From Bacteroidales bacterium (GTDB lineage Bacteria; Bacteroidota; Bacteroidia; Bacteroidales; WCHB1-69): 52,539 nt of DNA. A program made the translations under genes and the position numbers. Where the stretch lies: assembly GCA_017615795.1 (NCBI GenBank), contig JAFZZK010000014.1, positions 1 through 52,539 of the forward strand, read 5' to 3'. Positions 25,530 through 34,444 of the stretch are shown here, piece by piece. The notes under the pieces are model-generated. The model worked only from the letters and a program-made list of their open reading frames with translations, searched no databases and had not been told where the DNA came from. The stretch's first letter is position 1. Every line of letters starts with the position of its first letter.

Positions 25530-26123
25530 ATGATTAGTTATATCAAAGGAAAGTTAATGGAAAAGAGCCCCACCTGCGTCATCATTGAGACGGCGGGTGG
25601 TGTGGGCTATTGCATCAACATCTCTTTGGCCACATTCTCAGAACTCCCCAACGAAAACGAGGAGGTCAAGTTATTGACCTACTTTATTGTAAAGGAAGAC
25701 GCACAAGTGCTTTACGGCTTTTTGGAGGAGGAGGAACGCGAGTTGTTCAAGCTGCTGATCACGGTCAACGGCATTGGCCCGAACACGGCGCGTTTGATAC
25801 TCTCCTCGATGAGTGTTGGCGAAGTGCTCAACGCCATTTCCACGGAAAATGTCAAGGCCATACAATCGGTCAAGGGCATCGGAGCCAAGACTGCGCAGCG
25901 TCTGGTCGTGGAGTTGAAAGACAAAACCAAGAAGGCGACATGGGGAACATCGACAAAAATTTCGACCTCATACAATAATAACAAATACGATGCGTTAACT
26001 GCTTTAATTGCTCTTGGTTTTCCGAAGGCGGGCGCGGAGTCCGTTCTTGACAAGATCATCAAGGCCGAGGGGATGAATCTGAGCGTGGAGGATTTGATAA
26101 AGAAGTCATTGAAACTGTTATAG
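25530..26123 (+). CDS. ruvA: Holliday junction branch-migration protein RuvA
   Basis: Binds four-way junctions and loads the RuvB motor. The 197-residue protein shows the OB-fold start MISYIKGKLMEKSPTCVIIETAGGVGY, then two helix-hairpin-helix motifs (LLITVNGIGPNTARLIL and IQSVKGIGAKTAQRLVVELKDK) and a C-terminal helical domain (ALIALGFPKAGAESVLDKI) that contacts RuvB. ruvB is 13 kb away in the same orientation. sprA follows after 12 bp; ruvA-sprA linkage is, to my knowledge, seen in other Bacteroidota. Confidence 0.97.
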   Translation: MISYIKGKLMEKSPTCVIIETAGGVGYCINISLATFSELPNENEEVKLLTYFIVKEDAQVLYGFLEEEERELFKLLITVNGIGPNTARLILSSMSVGEVLNAISTENVKAIQSVKGIGAKTAQRLVVELKDKTKKATWGTSTKISTSYNNNKYDALTALIALGFPKAGAESVLDKIIKAEGMNLSVEDLIKKSLKLL

Positions 26124-26135
26124 CAAGAGAGAAAC

Positions 26136-29100
26136 TTGGAATCGACTATCAAAAAAACACTATATATATTTTTCGTCATTCTCGCGATGACGTGTTTTGT
26201 GGCACGCGCGGGGATAACACACGCGACACACGCTTGTGTCGAGACCATCACACGACCCCTGAACATCTTTCCGCCAGACACCAACCCGCCCGGCACGGTG
26301 CCACAACCCAACAACAACCCCCTCGACAATTCGTACCACAGCCCGTTTTGGTTGCAGAATCCGCCTGGCATCGGCACCCAAATCCATTACGATCCGGAAA
26401 CCAACACCTACAATTTCCAGTACATGACGGGCAACACGCCCTTCGGCCCAGGTGCCTATATGGACGTGAACGAGTACTTGGGATACGACTTACAGCAAAG
26501 CATCAACGATTATTGGTATAACCACAGCACCTCCTACGGCGGCGGCAACCGCCGGGGGGGTGGAGGATTGATCCCTCAGCTGCATATCGGAAGCGACATC
26601 TTCGAGAGCATATTCGGCAGCAACACCATCGACATCAGACCCGCTGGCAACCTCGAACTCAAGTTTGGCGTCAAACACAACCGCGTCAACAATCCCCTCT
26701 TGCCTCCCAAACAGAGAAGAACCACCAATTTCCAGTTCGAACAGGATATCCAACTCAACCTCATCGCTAAAATCGGCGACAAAATCGAGTTCAACCTCAA
26801 CTACACCACCGACCAACTGCGGCTTGACAACAACATGGACAAGATCAAGCTGAAATATGCCGGCAAGGAAGACGACATTCTGCAACTGATTGAGTTCGGT
26901 AACGTCACGTTGCCTTTGAACAGCACACTGATCACGGGCAGCCAGAGCCTGTTCGGCGTCAAGACGCAATTGAAGTTTGGCAATCTCATGGTAACCGCCG
27001 TGGCTTCCCAGAAGAAGAGCAACTCCGAGACCATCACTATCACGGGCGGCGCCGAAAAAGAGGAGTTCTATTTCAAAGCCGACGAATACGAAGAGAACCG
27101 GCACTTTTTCATTGCCCAGTATTTCCGCGACCATTACAACGAATACCTGAGCACCTTGCCCTTGGTCAGCTCCCCCATCGTCATCACCAAGATTGAGGTG
27201 TGGCGCACCACTGTGGGCGCAGCCACCAATGAGAACCGCAACATAGTGGCCTTCACCGACCTTGGCGAAGCCAACCCGCAGTTCAATGGCTTCAACTATA
27301 ACCCCATGTATGCTGGAGGAGAACACCCTGACAACGACATCAACACGTTGGTCACCATTGCCGACTCCTCATTGATCCGCAATATCGCCAATGTCTCCAA
27401 CAACATGCATTCCATCGGCCTCAAGTCGGGTACCAACTACGAAAAGGTCGAGAGCGCGCGACTGCTATCTCCCAGTGAATACACTTTTAACTCCAAGCTG
27501 GGTTTCATCACGTTGAATTCCGCCCTCAACTCGGACCAGGTGTTGGCTGTGGCCTTCCAATACACCATCATCGGCGACGACCACGTTTACCAAGTCGGTG
27601 AATTCTCCAACGAAGTCTCCGCCCCCAACTGTTTGCGGGTAAAGTTGTTGAAGAGCACAACCCTCGACACCAAGTCACCGTTGTGGAAGTTGATGATGAA
27701 AAACGTCTACAACCTCTCCGCCTACCAGGTCTCTTCCGACAAGTTTATTCTGAACATCCTCTACAAGGGCGATGCCGACGGTATAGCCAACGGATTCTTC
27801 ACCCAAGGCTCCAACAAGGGGATTCCGTTGATTCGCTTGTTAGGACTTGACCGCTTGAACAAGCAGCAGGATCCTCATCCTGACGGCATCTTCGACTTCA
27901 TCGACGGGGCGGCGACCACCGGTGGTACCATCAACGCCCAGAACGGCCGCATCTACTTCCCGACCGTTGAGCCTTTCGGCAAGGATTTGCGCGCCGTCTT
28001 CCCTCCTGAGGAACAAAATCTTGCCGACCTTTACGCCTTCGACTCCCTGTACACGATGACCAAGACGATGGCGCAACAAATCACCAACAAGAACAAATAC
28101 TACCTTGAAGGCAGCTACCAGTCTTCCTACGGTTCCGAATATCGCTTTAACTCCACCAATGTAGCCAAGGGTTCCGTACGCGTCACGGCGGGCGGCATCA
28201 CCCTCACCGAAAACGTGGACTACACCGTCAACTACGACATGGGAACGCTGACCATCACCAACCAGGGCGTCCTCAACTCCGGAACCCCTATTTCCATTTC
28301 CATTGAGAACGACAACGAGTTCGCCCTTAAGGACCAGTTGATGTTCGGTGCCAATTTCGACTACATCTTCTCCAAAGATTTCAGCATTGGAGCCACCATC
28401 CTGAACCTCAAGGAGCGTCCTGTCACCAACAAGGTCAATTACGGTGAAGAGCCCATCAACAACATGATTTGGGGCATGAATTTTGCCTATCGTACCGAGC
28501 TCCCCTTCTTAACGAAAGTGATTGACAAGATCACATTCCACAGCACCACGGCCAAGTCAAATTTGAACCTGGATGGTGAGTTTGCTCATTTCGTGCCAGG
28601 CCACAACAAGGTCGTGGGCAAGTCGGGCACCACATACATCGATGACTTCGAGGCTGCCAAATCAACGGTTGACTTGACCACGATGTCCAACTGGGTACTC
28701 GCCTCCACCCCGCAGGGTCAGCCAGACCTGTTCCCTGAAGCCATGTCCACCTCCATCACGGACAATGTGCGCAGGAAGCTCGCATACGGATACAACCGCG
28801 CTCTTCTTTCCTGGTACATCATTGACCAGCTCTTCTATAACAACAACAATGCCACACCGAGCAACCTAACGTCGGAAGACCTGTCGCAGCCCTACGCACG
28901 TGCCGTGTACGAAAACGAACTCTTCCCCTTCAAGCAGCGCACCTCCACCACTCAACTCTCGTCCTACATGACGGTGTTCAATCTGGCATTCTATCCCTCC
29001 GAACGCGGACCTTACAACTATGACGTCACCGGATCAGAAGGTTTCTCCCGAGGTGTGAATGCCGACGGTTCCTTGGTGGATCCCAATACCCGTTGGGGTG

Positions 29101-32100
29101 GTATCATGCGCAAATTCGATAACACCGACTTCGAGTCTTCCAACTACGAATACATCGAATTCTGGATGATGGATCCTTTCATCGAGAACCCCAATCATCA
29201 CGGCGGCAAGCTCTATTTCAATTTGGGTGACATTTCCGAGGACATCCTTCGCGACGGTATGAAATTCTTTGAGAACGGCTTGCCGGCGGATGGAAGCGAT
29301 GAAGACGTGATATTCACCGAGTGGGGTCGTATACCTACGGTGCAGCTCATCGTCAACGCTTTCAACATCGAGGCAGATTCGCGCCAGCACCAGGATGTCG
29401 GCTTCGATGGCCTACCCACCTCTCGTGAGCAAGAGTTTTTCCGCGAAAACTACCTCGACCTCTTGGCCAACACTTTCGGGACCTCGTCTGAAGCGTACCA
29501 AAAAGCCTACGATGACCCGTCTTCCGACAACTACCACTATTTCAGAGGCACCGACTACGACAATGCCGACATGAAAGTCGTGGAGCGATACAAGTATTTC
29601 AACAATGCTGAAGGCAACTCCCCTGCCGACAGCCAGAGTCCGGAATCCTATCCCACCAGTGCGACCTCGCAGCCCAACATGGAGGACATGAACAACGACA
29701 ACACGCTGAGCGAGGACGAGCGCTACTACCAATACGTCATCGACCTCGCGCCGGAGCGCATGGTCGTAGGCGAGAACTACATCAACGACGTCTACGAAGC
29801 CGTACCCGACCCGCTGCCCGACGGCACACGTCCCACCACCAAATGGTATCAGTTCCGTATTCCCATCCACAACCCCGACAAGGTGGTCAACGGTATGTCT
29901 GGCTACAACTCCATCCGTTTCATGCGTATGTTCATGCGCGGCTTTGACGAGCCCATCATCTGCCGTTTTGCCACATTGGAGCTGGTGCGTGCCGACTGGC
30001 GCACCTACAACCTGAGCTTGCAGGAAGAGGGCGACTACTCGCCCACGCAAGGCGATGGCGAAGGTTCGTTCTATGTGGGGACTGTCAGCTACGAGGAAAA
30101 CGCCAACCGCACGCCCATCCCTTACATGCTGCCTCCCGGCATCCAGCGTGAGGAAGTCATGGGACTTGAGCTGACCCAAATCAACGAGCAAGCGTTGACC
30201 ATGAAGGCCGTCGACTTGCCCGACGGTGACGCGCGCGCCATATACAAGAGCACCGCTTATGACATGCGCCACTTCAACAACATGCGCATGTTCATCCATG
30301 CCGAAGATGTCCATAACAGCGGGGAACTCCGCAAAGGCGACATCACAGTCTTCATCCGTCTGGGTTCCGACTTCACTGAAAACTACTACGAATACGAACT
30401 CCCCATCGAGATCACCCCGTGGGGTGTGGGCAGAGACACCAACGCCATCTGGCCCGAAGCCAACCGCATGCTCGTCTATCTCGACTCTCTTGTTGCTTTG
30501 AAACAAGAGCGCAATATGGCTGTGCGACATGGTGAGCACCCGAGCAATTTAACGCCCTACACGCGTTACTTGGCCGGCGGCAACCGTATGACCGTGCTCG
30601 GTATGCCCAACCTCAGCGATGTGACCACCATCATGATTGGTATCCGCAACCCTAAAAAGAAATCGCTCTACGACGATGACGACATGTTACCCAAGTCTGT
30701 CGAGGTCTGGATCAACGAGCTTCGGCTCAGCGGCTTTGACGACCGGCAGGGCTTCGCGGCCTTGCTCCGTGGACGTGTGAACCTTGCCGACGTGGGCGAT
30801 ATCACCGTATCCGGACAATATTCCACGCCAGGCTTCGGTAGCCTTGAGCAGTCTGTCACGCAACGTTCGATGGAGACCAATTACAACCTCGACATCGCCA
30901 CCAACATCGACGGCGGCAAAATACTCTTCCCTGAGAAGTGGAACATCCGTATTCCCTTGCATTACGACTACTCCCTCGGTGTAAGCACGCCGGAATACAA
31001 CCCGCTCAACCCCGACGTAAAGCTGCGCGATGACCTTGCCACCTACGACACCAAACAAGAGCGCGACTCCATCCGCCACCTCACCAACACCTTTGTGCAA
31101 CGTCAGAATGTCAATCTCATGAATGTGCGCAAAGAGCGCAACCTTGAGAGCGGCAAACTAAAGATGCGCCCGTGGGACATCGAGAACCTCGACCTGTCCT
31201 ACTCCTATTCCGAGCTCATCCAGCGCGATCCCGACTTGGAATTGAACAACGAATTCATCCATAACGGCGAAATCGGTTACACCTTCAGCACAAACCCGAA
31301 GAACTACCGGCCTTTCAACAAGGTGAAATGGATGAAATCAAAATGGCTGCAGCTCATCCGCGACATCAACATCACCCCGATGCCGAAGAACGTCGTCATC
31401 CGCACCTCCCTGCGCCGCGAAATGCAGGAGTTCAAGTATCGTCCCAAGAGCCAGGGCAACATCATTGTGGACACCAGTTTCGTGAAGACCTTCGACTGGA
31501 CCCGCAATTACGCCGTGAACTGGGACATATTCCAGAGTTTGCGACTGGAGTACCGTGCAGATGCTTCCGCACGTATTGACGAGCCTGACGGCCGCATCGA
31601 TCTACGCACCGAGAAGGATTCCGTGTGGCACTGCCTCGGACGTGGCGGCCGCATGACCGATTTCAGGCAATCTTTCAGCGCAACCTATCAAGTACCCATC
31701 AACAAGATCCCGCTCTTCAACTGGGTCAACGCCAACGTACGCTACTCCTCCACCTACCAATACACCGCTTCCGCTCTCTCCTTGGCATACTTGGGCAACA
31801 ACATCCAGAACTCCAACCAAATGCAAGGCAACGCCACCCTCAACATGGTCAACCTCTACAACAATATTCCTTATCTCAAGAAAATCAACCAAGGGAACAA
31901 TCGAGGAAAAGGCCAAAACAACCAGCAGAAAGGCAAGAAGGACGGCAAAGACAAGATGGACAACCTGACCAACGTCAAGAACAAGGAGCGCAAAGACACG
32001 CTCAAAGACAAGCCCAACGTGGGCAAGATCATCCTTGACGGGACGCTCCGCGTGTTGATGCTGGTGCGCAACATTTCCGCCAACTATTCCGAGGGCAACG

Positions 32101-33374
32101 GAACCTTCCTGCCCGGTTACATGGGCAGACCCAACATGATCGGTCTCGACTTCACAGACGCATCGCCCGGATTCCTGTTCGTTTTCGGTGGACAGCCCGA
32201 CGTGCAATCTATCGGTGCCCGCAGGCACTGGCTCACCACCGACTCCCTGATGAACACAGCATATCGCCGCACACGCAACCAAGTCATCAACCTGCGAGCC
32301 ACCGTGGAGCCGTTCAAGGACTTCCGCATTGACGTGAGCGCCAACCGCAACTTCACCCAAAACTTCACGGAATACTTCCGGGCATTTGAAGACGGCAGCC
32401 TTGAGCACTACACCCCCATGCTGAATGGTTCTTTCAGCATGACCTATTGCGGACTCAAGAATTTCTTCGGCAACCAAGACGAAATTTTTGAACAATTCAA
32501 GGATGCCCGCGCCACCATCGCCCAGCGCCTTGCAGCCGCCAACCCGGACTACAACGGTGATGTGGACGAATTCGGATTCCCCGTCGGCTACAGCCAAGTC
32601 TCCCAAGATGTCCTCATGGGCGCATTCTTCGCCTCCTACCTCAGCAAAGACGCCACCAAGACCGACATCTCGTCCCCGTTCTTGAAAATCCCGCTGCCGA
32701 ACTGGCGACTCACATACAATGGCTTCTCCAAAATCAAAGGCATAGACAAGGTATTCCAGAGCCTCTCCCTGACGCACAATTACACCTGTTCCTATTCCGT
32801 AGGAGGTTACTCCACTAACATCAATTACCATGAAGGTGAATTCGTCCGCAATGCTCTCGGCGACTATTACCCCCAATATGAGATGTCGCAAATCGCCATG
32901 TCCGAGCAATTCGGGCCGCTGATCGGCTTCGACATGACCCTCAAGAACAGCATGATGCTGCGCGTGGATTACAAGCAAAGCCGTAACATCGCCCTGAGCT
33001 TCTCCAACAACCAGATCACCGAATCCAAGTCTTGGGAATTGGCCGTCTCGGGCGGTTATCGTTTCAAGGACATCAAGGTCGGTCTCATCTTTGCAGGCGA
33101 AAAGAGACAATTTGTCAGCGACCTGAACCTCACCGCAGGTGTCGGTATCAAGGACAACATGACCACCCTGCGCAAGATCCAGGAAGAGGTTGACCAAGTT
33201 ACCGCCGGTATGCTGACCGCCACCATCAATGTGGCTGCCGAATACCAGTTCAGCCGCATGGTCGGACTGAAATATTACTACAACCAGACTATCAACCGCC
33301 CGCACATCGACAACCAATACAAGAACATGAACTTCGAAACCGGCATTGCCGTCACGCTCAACCTCTCGCAGTAA
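26136..33374 (+). CDS. sprA: SprA, giant outer-membrane translocon protein of the type IX secretion/gliding system
   Basis: A 2412-residue outer-membrane protein; SprA (Sov) forms the very large beta-barrel channel of the type IX secretion system. The best start is TTG at 26136 (MESTIKKTLYIFFVILAMTCFVARAG), because it gives a complete signal peptide; the next in-frame ATG falls inside the hydrophobic core. Characteristic SprA segments include GSQSLFGVKTQLKFGNLMVTA near residue 268, TKIEVWRTTVG, SGTTYIDDFEAA near 828, repeated YNL/YSYS barrel strands and a C-terminal strand ending in LNLSQ. A lysine-rich insertion of about 50 residues lies at about 1911-1963. Type IX systems export adhesins and hydrolases; no other core component is certain in this window. 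It is transcribed after ruvA. Confidence 0.96.
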   Translation: MESTIKKTLYIFFVILAMTCFVARAGITHATHACVETITRPLNIFPPDTNPPGTVPQPNNNPLDNSYHSPFWLQNPPGIGTQIHYDPETNTYNFQYMTGNTPFGPGAYMDVNEYLGYDLQQSINDYWYNHSTSYGGGNRRGGGGLIPQLHIGSDIFESIFGSNTIDIRPAGNLELKFGVKHNRVNNPLLPPKQRRTTNFQFEQDIQLNLIAKIGDKIEFNLNYTTDQLRLDNNMDKIKLKYAGKEDDILQLIEFGNVTLPLNSTLITGSQSLFGVKTQLKFGNLMVTAVASQKKSNSETITITGGAEKEEFYFKADEYEENRHFFIAQYFRDHYNEYLSTLPLVSSPIVITKIEVWRTTVGAATNENRNIVAFTDLGEANPQFNGFNYNPMYAGGEHPDNDINTLVTIADSSLIRNIANVSNNMHSIGLKSGTNYEKVESARLLSPSEYTFNSKLGFITLNSALNSDQVLAVAFQYTIIGDDHVYQVGEFSNEVSAPNCLRVKLLKSTTLDTKSPLWKLMMKNVYNLSAYQVSSDKFILNILYKGDADGIANGFFTQGSNKGIPLIRLLGLDRLNKQQDPHPDGIFDFIDGAATTGGTINAQNGRIYFPTVEPFGKDLRAVFPPEEQNLADLYAFDSLYTMTKTMAQQITNKNKYYLEGSYQSSYGSEYRFNSTNVAKGSVRVTAGGITLTENVDYTVNYDMGTLTITNQGVLNSGTPISISIENDNEFALKDQLMFGANFDYIFSKDFSIGATILNLKERPVTNKVNYGEEPINNMIWGMNFAYRTELPFLTKVIDKITFHSTTAKSNLNLDGEFAHFVPGHNKVVGKSGTTYIDDFEAAKSTVDLTTMSNWVLASTPQGQPDLFPEAMSTSITDNVRRKLAYGYNRALLSWYIIDQLFYNNNNATPSNLTSEDLSQPYARAVYENELFPFKQRTSTTQLSSYMTVFNLAFYPSERGPYNYDVTGSEGFSRGVNADGSLVDPNTRWGGIMRKFDNTDFESSNYEYIEFWMMDPFIENPNHHGGKLYFNLGDISEDILRDGMKFFENGLPADGSDEDVIFTEWGRIPTVQLIVNAFNIEADSRQHQDVGFDGLPTSREQEFFRENYLDLLANTFGTSSEAYQKAYDDPSSDNYHYFRGTDYDNADMKVVERYKYFNNAEGNSPADSQSPESYPTSATSQPNMEDMNNDNTLSEDERYYQYVIDLAPERMVVGENYINDVYEAVPDPLPDGTRPTTKWYQFRIPIHNPDKVVNGMSGYNSIRFMRMFMRGFDEPIICRFATLELVRADWRTYNLSLQEEGDYSPTQGDGEGSFYVGTVSYEENANRTPIPYMLPPGIQREEVMGLELTQINEQALTMKAVDLPDGDARAIYKSTAYDMRHFNNMRMFIHAEDVHNSGELRKGDITVFIRLGSDFTENYYEYELPIEITPWGVGRDTNAIWPEANRMLVYLDSLVALKQERNMAVRHGEHPSNLTPYTRYLAGGNRMTVLGMPNLSDVTTIMIGIRNPKKKSLYDDDDMLPKSVEVWINELRLSGFDDRQGFAALLRGRVNLADVGDITVSGQYSTPGFGSLEQSVTQRSMETNYNLDIATNIDGGKILFPEKWNIRIPLHYDYSLGVSTPEYNPLNPDVKLRDDLATYDTKQERDSIRHLTNTFVQRQNVNLMNVRKERNLESGKLKMRPWDIENLDLSYSYSELIQRDPDLELNNEFIHNGEIGYTFSTNPKNYRPFNKVKWMKSKWLQLIRDINITPMPKNVVIRTSLRREMQEFKYRPKSQGNIIVDTSFVKTFDWTRNYAVNWDIFQSLRLEYRADASARIDEPDGRIDLRTEKDSVWHCLGRGGRMTDFRQSFSATYQVPINKIPLFNWVNANVRYSSTYQYTASALSLAYLGNNIQNSNQMQGNATLNMVNLYNNIPYLKKINQGNNRGKGQNNQQKGKKDGKDKMDNLTNVKNKERKDTLKDKPNVGKIILDGTLRVLMLVRNISANYSEGNGTFLPGYMGRPNMIGLDFTDASPGFLFVFGGQPDVQSIGARRHWLTTDSLMNTAYRRTRNQVINLRATVEPFKDFRIDVSANRNFTQNFTEYFRAFEDGSLEHYTPMLNGSFSMTYCGLKNFFGNQDEIFEQFKDARATIAQRLAAANPDYNGDVDEFGFPVGYSQVSQDVLMGAFFASYLSKDATKTDISSPFLKIPLPNWRLTYNGFSKIKGIDKVFQSLSLTHNYTCSYSVGGYSTNINYHEGEFVRNALGDYYPQYEMSQIAMSEQFGPLIGFDMTLKNSMMLRVDYKQSRNIALSFSNNQITESKSWELAVSGGYRFKDIKVGLIFAGEKRQFVSDLNLTAGVGIKDNMTTLRKIQEEVDQVTAGMLTATINVAAEYQFSRMVGLKYYYNQTINRPHIDNQYKNMNFETGIAVTLNLSQ

Positions 33375-33465
33375 GCCGAGTGTTAGAGCAACAATTCCAC
33401 CCCATCCTGATGTGTGTCTTGGGCATGCACTTTTTCTCAACAAACCGAGCATAAAAAATTTTTAT

Positions 33466-33473
33466 TATTTTTG
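33466..33473 (+). promoter_or_regulatory. Promoter -7 element before the lipoprotein pair
   Basis: TATTTTTG followed by CGGCTC lies 22 bp before the first small lipoprotein gene, in the 121-bp gap after sprA. It suggests the lipoproteins, the lytic transglycosylase and purD form a unit separate from sprA. Confidence 0.55.
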
Positions 33474-33495
33474 CGGCTCATAAAATACACCTACA

Positions 33496-33966
33496 ATGGA
33501 TAAGTTCAAATCATTGTTTATAGTTATGGGGCTTGTTGCATTGACACTTCTCCTGGCTCAATGCAAGAGAGACCATGAGAATGTGATCAAGCTCACCTGT
33601 TACTACATATCAGAGCAAGGTGACACTACCGGTCCTATCTCCGGCGTATGGGTAGAGGTTGACACTTCACGCATCTCCCCGCACGTAACGGTGGACTCCA
33701 TTCCCGGCTTAGATAGCAATATGATTTATTTCAGCCACACCAATTACTGCAATCCTGAAGTCGTGAAGGCGCGCGGTTACACCGGTTCCGATGGATCCAT
33801 CACCTTTACTTTCAGCCATCCCCTACTCATGCTGCTTAATGCAAAGGATACCCTACGCGATATATTTGGCAACGACTCCTTGCTGTTCATGGGACGCACC
33901 GAAGTGCAGGTCAAAGACGGCGAAGATGTCGAAAAAGACATCTATCTATATCCTTACATCAATTAA
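33496..33966 (+). CDS. Small putative lipoprotein, function unknown (paralogue of the next gene)
   Basis: A 156-residue exported protein not recognised as a named family. The N terminus MDKFKSLFIVMGLVALTLLLAQC looks like a lipoprotein signal with C23, although glutamine at -1 is not the commonest residue. The remainder is predicted beta-rich. A short block, GYTGSDGSITFTFSHPLLMLL near residues 94-114, and the end GRTEVQVKDGEDVEKDIYLYPYIN, line up with the following gene (VTDSQGIFIHVFDYPALLDV and GSAQIQLYESETTEKLVLL), implying an ancient tandem duplication. The shape suggests an immunoglobulin-like or carboxypeptidase-regulatory-like sandwich. It lies 121 bp after sprA and 6 bp before its paralogue. 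Confidence 0.75.
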   Translation: MDKFKSLFIVMGLVALTLLLAQCKRDHENVIKLTCYYISEQGDTTGPISGVWVEVDTSRISPHVTVDSIPGLDSNMIYFSHTNYCNPEVVKARGYTGSDGSITFTFSHPLLMLLNAKDTLRDIFGNDSLLFMGRTEVQVKDGEDVEKDIYLYPYIN

Positions 33967-33972
33967 AAAGAG

Positions 33973-34371
33973 ATGAAAAAAATCAAGATTATAATCCCCG
34001 CTCTCTTGCTTCTTTCGAGTGCATTGCTACTGTTCACGCAATGCGAACACAACTATAGCTGCACCATGAAAGTGGTATGCCGTCTTTTTGACGGCGTGGA
34101 CACCGGCAAAGTTGCCGCCAACGCCTACGTGGTGGTTGGGAAAGAAGAATACGCCGACTACGCCCAAGCAGAAGGTGTCACCGACAGCCAGGGTATCTTC
34201 ATCCACGTGTTCGACTACCCCGCCCTGCTTGACGTGAACGTCACCTATTATGACACCATTCACAACTTGAACGGCACTGTCGACAGTATTCTCTATACCG
34301 GTTCCGCCCAAATCCAACTCTACGAAAGCGAAACCACGGAGAAACTCGTGCTGCTGATGGAGACCCTATAG
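33973..34371 (+). CDS. Small putative lipoprotein, function unknown (paralogue of the previous gene)
   Basis: A 132-residue exported protein. MKKIKIIIPALLLLSSALLLFTQC gives a lipoprotein-like signal with C24, again with glutamine at -1. The mature part has two early cysteines (SCTMKVVC) and a beta-rich pattern with ANAYVVVGKEEY, VTDSQGIFIHVFDYPALLDVNVTY and a final acidic strand. It shares the DSxG...F..PALL and terminal E-x2-EK pattern with the upstream gene. Start is the ATG six bases after the previous stop. It may be an envelope accessory factor near SprA, but no function can be assigned from sequence. Confidence 0.75.
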   Translation: MKKIKIIIPALLLLSSALLLFTQCEHNYSCTMKVVCRLFDGVDTGKVAANAYVVVGKEEYADYAQAEGVTDSQGIFIHVFDYPALLDVNVTYYDTIHNLNGTVDSILYTGSAQIQLYESETTEKLVLLMETL

Positions 34372-34444
34372 CGACAGGCTATCCTGCCTCTATGCTCCCA
34401 TTTCCCCCGGAGCCTGAAAAGGGGAAGCAACCAATCCTAAAATC

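Noticed and set aside
33375-33465. Search for a small gene or RNA in the gap between sprA and the lipoproteins
   Set aside because: No start-stop frame with coding character and no clear hairpin was seen; only the promoter element is supported.
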